Assembly: GCA_026125795.1 (NCBI GenBank)
Contig: JAHCKM010000002.1
Span: forward strand, 1,302,001 to 1,366,000
Length of the DNA: 64,000 nt
Direction of reading: 5' to 3'
Source: Burkholderiaceae bacterium
GTDB lineage: Bacteria; Pseudomonadota; Gammaproteobacteria; Burkholderiales; Burkholderiaceae_C
Shown here: one piece after another, positions 1 through 7,535 of the stretch
How positions within the stretch are numbered: the stretch's first letter is position 1
Layout of the letters: each line of letters begins with the position of its first letter
Translations under genes and position numbers: made by a program
The notes under the pieces: generated by a model
Told to the model about the DNA's origin: nothing
Database searches by the model: none
Seen by the model: only the letters and a program-made list of their open reading frames with translations

Positions 1-1055
1 GCGTGTTCCCGTGGCTGTTGTGGCAGGTCACGCGCACCGGCTCGCGCGAGCTCTTCACGCTGTGCGTGGTGGCCGCGGCGGTGAGCATCGCCTGGGGCTC
101 GGCGCAGCTGTTCGGCGTTTCTTATGCGCTCGGCGCGTTCTTTGCCGGCATGGTGCTGCGCGAGTCGCAGTTCAGCCAGCGCGCGGCGCACGACACGCTG
201 CCGCTGCGCGATGCGTTCTCGGTGCTGTTCTTCGTGTCGGTGGGCATGTTGTTCGACCCCCAGGTGCTGGTCGACAAGCCGCTGCGTGTGCTGACGGTGC
301 TGGCCATCATCGTGTTCGGCAAGTCGGTGGCCGCGGCGCTGCTGGTGCTGGCCATGCGCTATCCGCTGAACACCGCGCTCACCGTGTCGGCCAGCCTGGC
401 GCAGATCGGCGAGTTCTCCTTCATCCTCGCCGGCCTGGGTGTGGCGCTCGGCATGCTGCCCAAGGAAGGCCAGAGCCTGATCCTGGCCGGTGCGCTGATC
501 TCGATCGCGCTCAACCCGCTGGTGTTCGCCACCATCGAACCGGCGCAGCAATGGCTGCGCAAGCACTCCAGGCTGGCGCGCCAGCTCGAGCAGCGCGACG
601 ATCCACTGGCCGAGCTGCCGGTGTCGACCGATCGCAAGTTCCTCGCCAACCAGGTGGTGCTGGTCGGCTACGGCCGGGTCGGCCGGCACATCGCGCAGGC
701 GATGTACGCGCGCGGCGTGCCGCTGGTGGTGGCCGACCAGAACCGCGAGCTGGTCGAGCGGCTGCGTGGCGAGGGCCGCGCCGCGGTGTTCGGCAACGCC
801 GTCGATCCCGAGACGCTGGTGCAGGCGCACGTGGCCGATGCACGCATGCTGGTCATCGCCACACCCGAGACGCTCGAGGTGCGGCGGATGGTGGAGACGG
901 CACGTGCGCTGAACCCCGACATCGACGTGGTGGTGCGCAGCCACAACGTGGAGGAGGCGCAGCTTCTGCAGCGCGACATCAATGGCCGGGTGTTCGTCGG
1001 CGAGAGCGAGCTGGCGCGCTCGATCACCGAGCACGTGCTGCGGCGCGTGACGTAG
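1..1055 (+). CDS. Monovalent cation:proton antiporter, KefB/YbaL type (3' part)
   Basis: The gene enters from the left edge, so its start and first membrane helices are missing; 350 residues are visible. The visible half has several hydrophobic helices of the Na+/H+ exchanger fold, then a cytoplasmic TrkA-N (RCK) Rossmann domain beginning near visible residue 218, with the nucleotide-binding motif GYGRVG and an acidic residue ending the second strand (VVADQN). This layout is that of KefB/KefC/YbaL inner-membrane antiporters, which exchange K+ or Na+ for protons under nucleotide or glutathione-adduct control. The protein ends soon after the RCK-N domain, closer to YbaL than to KefC with its long tail. 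The substrate cannot be told from the sequence. Confidence 0.88.
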   Translation, partial: VFPWLLWQVTRTGSRELFTLCVVAAAVSIAWGSAQLFGVSYALGAFFAGMVLRESQFSQRAAHDTLPLRDAFSVLFFVSVGMLFDPQVLVDKPLRVLTVLAIIVFGKSVAAALLVLAMRYPLNTALTVSASLAQIGEFSFILAGLGVALGMLPKEGQSLILAGALISIALNPLVFATIEPAQQWLRKHSRLARQLEQRDDPLAELPVSTDRKFLANQVVLVGYGRVGRHIAQAMYARGVPLVVADQNRELVERLRGEGRAAVFGNAVDPETLVQAHVADARMLVIATPETLEVRRMVETARALNPDIDVVVRSHNVEEAQLLQRDINGRVFVGESELARSITEHVLRRVT

Positions 1056-1106
1056 GCGCTCGGTCGCCAGGGCTTTGCGCCGGCGGCACAATGCGCGTTC
1101 GTCCCC

Positions 1107-2069
1107 ATGCCGTCCGCGCAGTCCCAAGCCGTTCCCGCCCCGTCGTCCAGCAGCCAGCAGCTCGCGCTCGCTGCTGGCCTGATCGTGGTGATGGTCTGGG
1201 GTGCCAACTTCTCGGTGCAGAAGGCGCTGTTCGAGCTGCTGCCGCCGGCCGCATTTCTGTTCGCGCGCTACCTGCTGATGCCGCTGTGCGCGGCGCTGCT
1301 GCTGCTGCACGCAAATCGCTGGCGCTGGTTGCGGCTGCCGCGCCGCGATGCGCTGCAGCTGGCGTGGCTCGGCATCCTGGCGCACACCCTGCATGTCAGC
1401 ATGGTGACCTTCGGCATCCACTGGTCGACCGCGTTCTCCAGCGCGCTGATCATGGCCTGCGCGCCGGTGTTCACGCTGTTGATCCTGCACGTGTCGGGCC
1501 ACGAGCGGCTGACGCGCGGGCAGGTGGCGGGCGTGGCGCTGGCGTGCGCCGGCGTGCTGGTGTTCCTGTCCGACAAGCTGCTCGGGCGCCAGTGGGCCGC
1601 GACCGGCGGTGACTTGATGATGCTGTTCTCGGGATCGCTGTTCTCCTACTACACGGTGATGACCAAGCCGCTGATCCAGCGCCATGGCGGCGTGGCGGTG
1701 ATGGCCTATGCCACCTTGGCCGGCAGCCCGCTGCTGGTGCTGCTCGGCCTGCCCACCGCATGGAGCGCGCCCTGGGGCGACATGGGCGCGTGGCACTGGT
1801 TCCTGCTGCTGTGGGCCGCGCTGGTATCGGCGTTCCTCGGCTGGCTGGTATGGGGCTGGGTCAACGAGCGCCGCGGCGTCGCGCGCACCGCGCCGCTGCA
1901 ATACCTGATGCCGCTGGTGGCCGGCGTGGTGGCATGGCTGGCGACCGGCGAGCGCTTCACCGCGGTGAAGATCGGCGGCGCGATCGTCACGCTGGCCGGC
2001 GTGGCGCTGGCGCAGTTCTCGACGCGCGCCAACGATCCGGTGCGCGAGGCGCCGGCGCAGGTGGATTGA
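1107..2069 (+). CDS. EamA/DMT-family inner-membrane transporter
   Basis: The 320-residue protein has about ten hydrophobic segments in two similar halves, the usual length and layout of drug/metabolite transporters with two EamA domains. Typical signatures are the early VVMVWGANFSVQKALF helix and the second-half segment [23 protein letters not shown], in which small and charged residues border the helices. Members export amino acids, nucleobases or small metabolites; the substrate is not predictable here. It starts 51 bases after the antiporter stop on the same strand, with a CACAAT sequence at 1087-1092 that resembles the -10 elements seen upstream of other genes in the window, so it may have its own promoter. 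Confidence 0.9.
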   Translation: MPSAQSQAVPAPSSSSQQLALAAGLIVVMVWGANFSVQKALFELLPPAAFLFARYLLMPLCAALLLLHANRWRWLRLPRRDALQLAWLGILAHTLHVSMVTFGIHWSTAFSSALIMACAPVFTLLILHVSGHERLTRGQVAGVALACAGVLVFLSDKLLGRQWAATGGDLMMLFSGSLFSYYTVMTKPLIQRHGGVAVMAYATLAGSPLLVLLGLPTAWSAPWGDMGAWHWFLLLWAALVSAFLGWLVWGWVNERRGVARTAPLQYLMPLVAGVVAWLATGERFTAVKIGGAIVTLAGVALAQFSTRANDPVREAPAQVD

Positions 2070-2127
2070 CCTCGAGTCGCGCTATCCTGCGCCGTGGCCA
2101 TCACGGCCGAGCATGCAAGGAGTCCCC

Positions 2128-2595
2128 ATGGTTGTAGCGCCGATTCGTCTGGCCGTTCTGGCCTTGTTTGGCACCACGATGGCGTCGTCGGTGTGGGCCG
2201 ACAGTGTCGCGTCGTCGGCGTCGAGCGCCGGCTCGGCATCGCTCGGCAGCATCTCCGACTCGATCGGCAACTCGAGCCGGAGCTCGTCGCCCGACAATCG
2301 CACCGCCGACGGCGACTACCGCGTGATCGAGGTGGCCGAGCTGGCCGGCAAGCCGGGCATGCTGCAGCTCACACTGCAGGCCACGCAGGGCGAGACACAC
2401 GAGTTCACGCTCAAGCTGCCGCGCGAGGCGCTCGGTGCCAGGGGCATCGCGGTGGGCGATGTCGTGCACGCGCGCAATCGGCCCTATGGCCTGGAGTTCG
2501 CGCGGCTGAACGATGCGCGCACGCGCGAGGCATTCTTTCTCGTGCTGGCCGACGATTGGCACAAAGAGCTCGACTCGCGCCCGCTGTCGCTCTGA
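2128..2595 (+). CDS. Small secreted protein of unknown function
   Basis: 155 residues beginning MVVAPIRLAVLALFGTTMA, a signal peptide likely cleaved after SSVWA. The mature part starts with a Ser/Ala-rich stretch (about residues 22-55) followed by a compact beta-rich segment (DYRVIEVAELAGKPGMLQL onward). I chose the ATG at 2128 because AAGGAG at 2117-2122 sits directly before it, while an upstream in-frame ATG at 2113 would itself precede that ribosome site. The gene overlaps or abuts the DUF2145 gene behind it, so the two are probably co-translated and both act in the periplasm. No family is recognised. Confidence 0.75.
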   Translation: MVVAPIRLAVLALFGTTMASSVWADSVASSASSAGSASLGSISDSIGNSSRSSSPDNRTADGDYRVIEVAELAGKPGMLQLTLQATQGETHEFTLKLPREALGARGIAVGDVVHARNRPYGLEFARLNDARTREAFFLVLADDWHKELDSRPLSL

Positions 2596-3491
2596 CGCGG
2601 GCAGCGCTGCTGGCGGCGGCGCTCGGCATGGCCGGCGCCGGCGCCCACGCGGCATCGGCGTCGCAGCGCTTCTGTGACCGGCCGTCACCGCTGAGCGCCC
2701 AGCAGCAGGACCGCCTGCTGCAGGTGGCCGCGCTGGTGCGGCGCGAGCTCGAAGCCTCGGGCCATCGCGTGGCACTGATCTCGCGCTCCGGCTTGAACCT
2801 GCAGCGCTGGGGCATCCGTTATTCGCACGCGGGCCTGAGCTTGAAGGACAACGAGACGCCGTGGTCGGTGCGGCAGCTCTACTACGCCTGCGACGAACGG
2901 CGCCCACGCCTCTATGACCAGGGCCTCGCGGGCTTCCTGTTCGGCACCGACGATCCTCAAGTGGGCTACGTGTCGATCGTCTGGATGCCCAGCGCGCGGG
3001 CCGCCGACGTCGAACGTGCAGCGCAGGACAAGGCGCGCGCGTTGCGCCTGATCGCGGGACGCTACAGCGCCAATGCGTTTCCGTTCAGCCTGCGTTATCA
3101 GAACTGCAACCAGTGGGTGGCCGAGCTGCTCGCCACCGCCTGGGGCGATCTCGACGATGGCGCCGATCTGCGCGCGCGGGCGCAATCGTGGCTGGCCGGG
3201 CACGGCTATGCGCCGCCGGCGGTCGAGGTGCGCTCGCACGCCTACATGTTCGCCGGCACCTTCGTGCCGTGGATCCGCTACGACGACCACCCGGCCGACG
3301 ACCGCTTCGCGCTGCGCTTTCGCACCAGCCTGCCGGCGGCGCTCGAAGCCTTCGTGCGCGAACGCGCGCCCGGTGCACGCCGCGTCGAGCTGTGCCACGA
3401 TGCCACGCGGGTGGTGATCCACGAAGGGTGGGACAACGTGCCCGAGGGATGCGTGCCGCGCGCCGGCGACCGCGTGATCGCGCTCGACTGA
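2592..3491 (+). CDS. DUF2145-family secreted protein
   Basis: The mature sequence contains the features I associate with DUF2145: the RYSHAGLSLKDN segment, LYDQGLAGFL, and FSLRYQNCNQWVAELLATAW with a Cys/Asn/Gln cluster; its function is not established. The start is uncertain. The first ATG (2628) would cut into the hydrophobic core of an obvious signal peptide. A CTG at 2592, overlapping the upstream stop as CTGA, would give MTRAALLAAALGMAGAGAHA, a complete signal peptide, and 299 residues. A TTG at 2556 would add twelve residues. I give the CTG version as the simplest, with the caveat that CTG starts are rare. The C-terminal half is Arg-rich with a Cys pair near the end. Confidence 0.8.
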   Translation: MTRAALLAAALGMAGAGAHAASASQRFCDRPSPLSAQQQDRLLQVAALVRRELEASGHRVALISRSGLNLQRWGIRYSHAGLSLKDNETPWSVRQLYYACDERRPRLYDQGLAGFLFGTDDPQVGYVSIVWMPSARAADVERAAQDKARALRLIAGRYSANAFPFSLRYQNCNQWVAELLATAWGDLDDGADLRARAQSWLAGHGYAPPAVEVRSHAYMFAGTFVPWIRYDDHPADDRFALRFRTSLPAALEAFVRERAPGARRVELCHDATRVVIHEGWDNVPEGCVPRAGDRVIALD

Positions 3492-3517
3492 AGGGTTCTG
3501 CCACGAGCCGGCGCATG

Positions 3518-3549
3518 CGGCTTTCAACGGCACGCGCCGCTGAAAGCCG
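3518..3549. terminator. Strong hairpin between convergent genes
   Basis: A 9-bp arm CGGCTTTCA (3518-3526) pairs perfectly with TGAAAGCCG (3541-3549), and an inner CGGC/GCCG stem closes a four-base loop. It lies between the ends of the DUF2145 gene and the converging small secreted gene, so it probably terminates one or both. There is no U-tract, so it may instead act as an mRNA 3'-end stabiliser. Confidence 0.5.
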
Positions 3550-3599
3550 GGCGGAACGCCAGCGCTTTCGCGGCGGTGGACGGCGAGCGTCTGTCGGGA

Positions 3600-3839
3600 C
3601 TAGATGCCGAGCGTCTTCTTGGCTTCGCCCAGGGCTTTCATCGATTCGGCATGGTTGCCGGCCTTGTGCGCGGCCTCGCCATCGGCACGCAGCTTCTTGA
3701 CATTGGCGGCGTCGGCGTCGCTCAGCTTGGGGTTGGTGGCGAGCTTGGCGTCGATCGCTTTCATCTCGTTGGGACAGTTGTGCGCCAACGCGACGCTGGC
3801 GGCGCCCGCCAGTGCCAACATGAACAGCCATCTCTTCAT
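3600..3839 (-). CDS. Small secreted helical protein
   Basis: 79 residues starting MKRWLFMLALAGAASVALAH, a clear signal peptide with probable cleavage after ALA. The mature part (about 60 residues) has a single Cys and a Lys/Ala-rich amphipathic helical region ending AKKTLGI. The start at 3839 is supported by AAGGAG upstream on the minus strand, and a promoter is visible further upstream (TTGACC at 3904-3909, TACAGT at 3880-3885). No enzyme motif is present; the family is unrecognised but resembles small periplasmic helical proteins common in Burkholderiales. Confidence 0.8.
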   Translation of the reverse strand: MKRWLFMLALAGAASVALAHNCPNEMKAIDAKLATNPKLSDADAANVKKLRADGEAAHKAGNHAESMKALGEAKKTLGI

Positions 3840-3879
3840 GGGGTGCTCCTTGCGAGGATGCGGTTCGAGCCGGGCGGCC

Positions 3880-3909
3880 ACTGTAGGCACGCGTGACGGC
3901 GCCGGTCAA
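3880..3909 (-). promoter_or_regulatory. Sigma70-type promoter of the small secreted gene
   Basis: Read on the minus strand: -35 TTGACC (3909-3904), 18-base spacer, -10 TACAGT (3885-3880). The -10 is embedded in a 15-base word that recurs exactly upstream of another small minus-strand gene at 59625-59639. Confidence 0.5.
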
Positions 3910-3989
3910 GGCGATCAACCCGGACGATCACCAGGCGGGCCGCAAGGCGCCTTGTCGCGCCGCCGACCGCCCCCAATTGCGACCACAGC

Positions 3990-4009
3990 CCCTGCCCGAA
4001 CGGGCAGGG
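3990..4009. repeat. Perfect 9-bp inverted repeat in a divergent intergenic region
   Basis: CCCTGCCCG (3990-3998), two bases, then CGGGCAGGG (4001-4009). It lies in the 251-base gap between the divergent genes at 3839 and 4091, about 80 bases before the latter. It could be an operator or an mRNA leader hairpin; nothing else in the gap is identifiable apart from the minus-strand promoter. Confidence 0.4.
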
Positions 4010-4090
4010 CGCAGCTGGCCCGTCGGCGGAGGCGCGCCGCGATCGAGACGCGCACGATCGTGGCCCGCCTCAACGAACGAGCATCGACAC

Positions 4091-4975
4091 ATGAACCGCG
4101 ACTCCGAACCTCTGCAACTGGCCGACGCCGTCGAACGCGTGGCCGCGTCGGTGGTGGGCCTGGCGACGCGCCGCCTGCGCAGCGCGGGCGTGGTGTGGCG
4201 CGACGGTGTGGCGGTGGCCACTGCGTCCGCGTTGTGGCGCTCGAGCCGCGTGGCGGTGGTGCTGCCCGATGGCGAACAGGTCGAAGGCAGCGTGCGCGGC
4301 ATCGACCCGGCCACCGATCTCGCGGTGGTGGCGTTTGCCGGCAGCAGCGCCACTCCTGTGCTGTTCGATGGTGATGCCCCGGCCTCGCGTGTCGGCGACG
4401 TGGTGTTCGCGGTCGGTCGGGAGCCGTCGGGCGCCGTCCAGGCGAGCTTTGGCCACATCGGCGCTGCGGCCGGAGCGTGGCGCACGTGGCGCGGCGGCCG
4501 GCTTGACCGCTTGATCCGGCTCGACGGCGGTCTGTACCCCGGCTTGCTCGGTGCCGCGGTGGGCGACGCCAGCGGCCGCGTGCTCGGCATTGCCAGCGCA
4601 GCGTTCTCGCGCCACCACGGCGTGGTGGTGCCGCGCGCGACGATCGAGCGTGTGATCGAGCCGCTGCTGACGCACGGCCGCGTCGCGCGCGGCTACCTCG
4701 GCATCGCCGCGCAGCCGGTGCGCGCGCAGCGCGACGGCGTGGCCGTCGACGGCCTGCTCGTCACCTCGGTGGCCGACGACAGCCCGGCCGGGCGTGCCGG
4801 GCTGCTGGTGGGCGATGTGATCGTCACGCTGGGCGGCCAGCCGGCGGGCAGCCTGGAGCGCGTGCGCGATCAGCTGCAAGTGGGGGCGCAGATCGAGCTG
4901 GGCATTGCGCGCGGCGGCCGGGCGCAGGCGCTGACGCTGGAGGTCAGCGAGCGGCCGCACGCGCGTTGTGGTTGA
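4091..4975 (+). CDS. HtrA-like pseudoprotease (S1C fold plus PDZ, catalytic residues lost)
   Basis: 294 residues with the trypsin-like double barrel (about 15-190) and one C-terminal PDZ domain (about 200-285, starting RGYLGIAAQPV and containing SPAGRAGLLVGDVI). It aligns with HtrA/DegP, but only the Asp of the triad is kept (TDLAVV, D76). The His position falls in AVATASALW (about 42-50), which has no His, and the NPGNSGGPL motif has become YPGLLGAAV (149-157), so Ser is Leu153. There is no signal peptide, suggesting a cytoplasmic protein. It probably binds peptides or regulates the intact protease two genes downstream. Its TGA lies 5 bases before the next ATG. Confidence 0.88.
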   Translation: MNRDSEPLQLADAVERVAASVVGLATRRLRSAGVVWRDGVAVATASALWRSSRVAVVLPDGEQVEGSVRGIDPATDLAVVAFAGSSATPVLFDGDAPASRVGDVVFAVGREPSGAVQASFGHIGAAAGAWRTWRGGRLDRLIRLDGGLYPGLLGAAVGDASGRVLGIASAAFSRHHGVVVPRATIERVIEPLLTHGRVARGYLGIAAQPVRAQRDGVAVDGLLVTSVADDSPAGRAGLLVGDVIVTLGGQPAGSLERVRDQLQVGAQIELGIARGGRAQALTLEVSERPHARCG

Positions 4976-4979
4976 ACGC

Positions 4980-5465
4980 ATGCCTCAGATCGTGATCGTC
5001 AGCACCACGCCGTTGCTCGCCGATGGCGTGGCGGGCGCGTTGCGCGGTGTGGAAGGCTGGCGCGTCCGCTTCGGCCACGCCGACGATGACGCCGATGCGT
5101 GGGTGATGCCGACCGCCGACGACGTGACCGTGCGGGGTGCCGGCGGTGCGAGCGCGCAGCTCTCGGCCGGCGTGAGTGCGAGCCGCCTGCGCGCCGCGCT
5201 CGCCGCGGTGCTCGAAGGCCTGTCGGTGCGCGAGCTGCCGTGGACGCTGCACGACGCGTCGACACGCGAGCCGCTGACGCCGCGCGAGATCGAGGTGTTC
5301 GAGCTGCTGGGCAAGGGGCTGTCCAACCGTGACATCGGCGGCGTGCTGGGCATCTCGGCGCACACGGCCAAGTACCACGTGGCGCAGATCCTGGCCAAGG
5401 TGGGTGCCGCCACGCGGGCCGAGGCGGTGCGTGAAGGGTTGCGCCAGGGCTGGATCGGGCTGTGA
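4980..5465 (+). CDS. LuxR-type HTH regulator with degenerate receiver
   Basis: 161 residues. Residues 98-160 are a LuxR/FixJ-type helix-turn-helix (LTPREIEVFELLGKGLSNRD, then ISAHTAKYHVAQILAKVGA), which binds DNA. The N-terminal ~95 residues look like a receiver domain in outline (IVIVSTTPLLADGV, final helix SASRLRAALAAVLEG) but lack the acidic pair after strand 1 (Ser-Thr instead) and show no phosphoacceptor Asp, so phosphorylation control is unlikely. An alternative GTG start lies at 4968, inside the upstream gene. Tight packing between two HtrA-fold genes suggests it controls their expression or is controlled by them. Confidence 0.85.
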   Translation: MPQIVIVSTTPLLADGVAGALRGVEGWRVRFGHADDDADAWVMPTADDVTVRGAGGASAQLSAGVSASRLRAALAAVLEGLSVRELPWTLHDASTREPLTPREIEVFELLGKGLSNRDIGGVLGISAHTAKYHVAQILAKVGAATRAEAVREGLRQGWIGL

Positions 5466-5480
5466 ACGGATCGGAGTGAC

Positions 5481-6449
5481 GTGAAGCGCGACGACACATC
5501 CCTGCTCGACGATGACCTGGAGCTGCTCGACGCCTACTCGCGCACGGTGATCCAGACGCTGGAGCTCGCGCGCGGCGGCGTGGTGTCGCTCAAGACGCAG
5601 GCGCGGCGCGGCGTGCACACGATCGAGGGCGCGGGTTCTGGTTTCTTGATCACGCCCGACGGCTACGTGCTCACCAACCAACACGTGGCCGACGCCGGCC
5701 ATTCCGTCGTGGTGACACTCGACGATGGCAGCGAACAGGCGGCGCAGAAGGTGGGCGGCGATGTCGACACCGATCTGGCGCTGCTGCGCATTGACAACGC
5801 GGCGGCGCTGCCGCACCTGGAGCTCGGCGAGTCGAAGTCCCTGCGTGTAGGACAGGTGGTGATCGCCATCGGCAATCCGCAGGGCCTGGCGCAGACCGTG
5901 ACCACCGGCGTCGTGTCGGCGCTCAACCGCAGCCTGCGCGCGCGCAGCGGCCGCCTGATCGAAGGCGTGATTCAGACCGACGCCAGCCTGAACCCCGGCA
6001 ACTCCGGCGGCCCGCTGCTCGACACCCGCGCGCAGGTGGTGGGTGTGAACACGGCCATCATCGCCGGCGCGCAGTCGTTGTGCTTCTCGATCCCGGCCGA
6101 CACCGCGCGCTGGGTGGTGAGCGAGCTGCTGCGCCATGGGCGCGTGCGCCGCGCCTGGCTGGGCGTGAAGGCGCAGACCGTGCCGCTGCCTCGTCGCACG
6201 GTGGTGCACCACGGTCTGGACGTGCCGAGCGCCGTCAGTGTCGACGAGGTTCTGGCCGACGGGCCCGCCGAGCGCGCCGGCGTGAAGGCCGGCGACCGCA
6301 TCGTGAGAGTCGACGGTCTGCCGATCAAGGACGTGGACACGCTGAACCGCGTGCTCGGCGGCGAGCGCATCGGCCGCAGCGTGCACGTGGAACTGCTGCG
6401 CGGCGTGCAGAAGCTCGCGCTGCAGCTGGTGCCGGCTGCGCGCGCCTGA
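5481..6449 (+). CDS. HtrA/Deg-like serine protease with PDZ domain, no signal peptide
   Basis: 322 residues: S1C protease domain (about 25-220) and one PDZ domain (about 225-315). The triad is complete: His68 in GYVLTNQHVAD, Asp98 in VDTDLALL, Ser175 in NPGNSGGPLL. The N-terminus (MKRDDTSLLDDDLELLDAYS) is acidic and not a signal peptide, so unlike DegP/DegS the enzyme seems cytoplasmic. The GTG start at 5481 is preceded by GGAG at 5473-5476. It is the third gene of a unit with a pseudoprotease and a LuxR-type regulator; the likely role is regulated cleavage of unfolded or PDZ-recognised proteins. Confidence 0.9.
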   Translation: MKRDDTSLLDDDLELLDAYSRTVIQTLELARGGVVSLKTQARRGVHTIEGAGSGFLITPDGYVLTNQHVADAGHSVVVTLDDGSEQAAQKVGGDVDTDLALLRIDNAAALPHLELGESKSLRVGQVVIAIGNPQGLAQTVTTGVVSALNRSLRARSGRLIEGVIQTDASLNPGNSGGPLLDTRAQVVGVNTAIIAGAQSLCFSIPADTARWVVSELLRHGRVRRAWLGVKAQTVPLPRRTVVHHGLDVPSAVSVDEVLADGPAERAGVKAGDRIVRVDGLPIKDVDTLNRVLGGERIGRSVHVELLRGVQKLALQLVPAARA

Positions 6450-6554
6450 TCGCGCCCGGGTGCGTCCGTGCGGGGCCGCGCTCCGTAAGTGCGGGTGCTC
6501 GACGATGCCGTCTCCCGGACGGCCTGCGCAGTCCCATAACACGAACGCACCGCC

Positions 6555-7028
6555 ATGCTGCCCCCTTGCTCCTTCACGTTGCTGGACCAGCGCGCCGGCT
6601 TCCACATCGAGGGGCGCGGTCGCCCCGTGGTGCTGCTGCATGGCGCCTCGGACGGCGAAGGCACGGTGCGCACGCTGCTCGAGCGCATGGGCCACAGCCA
6701 TCGTGTGATCGCGGTCGACGTCGACCCGCAGCGCGGCCCGGATTCGGTCGACAGCGTGCTGCGCATCGGATTGCTACCGGGCGAACGCTTCCACCTGGTC
6801 GGCCATCGGCAGGGCGTGGCGGCGGCGTTGCGCATCGCGCAAGCTCGCCCCCGGCGCTTGTACAGCCTGACGTTGTGCCAGTCCGAACCTGCAGAATTCG
6901 AGGACTTGCGCCACATCATCGCGCCGACGCGCTGGCAGTCGGGACGCGACGGACACGCACCGGCGATCGACCGCTTCATCCGCGACGTCGATGCGCTCGA
7001 CCTGCCGACCCCGTGGCGCGCGGGCTGA
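6555..7028 (+). CDS. Alpha/beta-hydrolase-fold fragment lacking the nucleophile
   Basis: 157 residues resembling the first half of an alpha/beta hydrolase: the oxyanion-loop motif VVLLHGAS (residues 25-32) and the nucleophile elbow FHLVGHRQGVAAALRIA. In active members the elbow is G-x-S-x-G; here it reads G-H-R-Q-G, so Ser is Arg85. The protein stops about 70 residues after the elbow, without room for the catalytic acid and His. It is therefore either a decayed gene or a small non-enzymatic derivative. Separate from the HtrA unit by 105 bases in which I see no clear signal. Confidence 0.6.
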   Translation: MLPPCSFTLLDQRAGFHIEGRGRPVVLLHGASDGEGTVRTLLERMGHSHRVIAVDVDPQRGPDSVDSVLRIGLLPGERFHLVGHRQGVAAALRIAQARPRRLYSLTLCQSEPAEFEDLRHIIAPTRWQSGRDGHAPAIDRFIRDVDALDLPTPWRAG

Positions 7029-7043
7029 GGCCGGCCGGTCCGG

Positions 7044-7427
7044 TCAGGGTGCGCTGCACGCCGGGTTCGTGCCGGCGTTGGGCTTGGTCTCGACGATCAG
7101 CACATGCGTCGGCGTGTCGCCGACGTTCTCCCCGACGTGGGTCTGCGCCGGCGACCACATCACATCGCCGGCCTTGAACTCGCGCGCCAGGACATGACCG
7201 TCGGGCAGGTGCAGCCTGCGCTTGAAGGTGGATAGTGCGTACAGCACGAAAGCCGGGTGTCGGTGCGGATGGGTCCTGTCACCGGGCAGGTCGCGGTACT
7301 CGAGCACGCGCACGCAGGGGTTGTCGAGCAGCTGCTGGTATTTGCCGCCATCGGTGTGCACCGGGTCTTGCGCGTGCGCGGCCGCGCAGGCACACAGGAG
7401 TGCGGCGAGCAGTGGGATATGCACCAT
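7044..7427 (-). CDS. Secreted cupin-fold protein
   Basis: 127 residues; MVHIPLLAALLCACAAAHAQ is a signal peptide cleaved after AHA. The mature protein is a single small cupin barrel: HPHRHPAFVLYAL supplies a His cluster of cupin motif 1 and PAQTHVGENVG the His of motif 2, so a metal site is plausible. Similar proteins are annotated as cytoplasmic or periplasmic cupins of unknown substrate. It is transcribed divergently from the LysR-type gene at 7536, which is the usual position for a target of that regulator. Confidence 0.8.
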   Translation of the reverse strand: MVHIPLLAALLCACAAAHAQDPVHTDGGKYQQLLDNPCVRVLEYRDLPGDRTHPHRHPAFVLYALSTFKRRLHLPDGHVLAREFKAGDVMWSPAQTHVGENVGDTPTHVLIVETKPNAGTNPACSAP

Positions 7428-7502
7428 GGTTGGACCTTTTCCGCTTCGAAGTCGCAGGCTAGGGCGTCGCTGCCCGTGGCGGAAGCCGCAGTTCTGCACA
7501 AT

Positions 7503-7524
7503 GGGGCCGCAGCATTGCGGCCCC
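7503..7524. repeat. Perfect 9-bp inverted repeat just upstream of the LysR-type gene
   Basis: GGGGCCGCA (7503-7511), GCAT, TGCGGCCCC (7516-7524); the ATG of the regulator gene follows at 7536. In RNA it would form a stable hairpin occupying the ribosome-binding region, and in DNA it is a candidate operator for the divergent pair. Confidence 0.45.
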
Positions 7525-7535
7525 TTCGTTGAGAC

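Noticed and set aside
4944-6701. Long open frame (585 codons) on the minus strand opposite the HtrA unit
   Set aside because: It is rich in His/Arg/Gln with no family motif and lies opposite three genes with clear domains; such mirror frames are common in GC-rich DNA.
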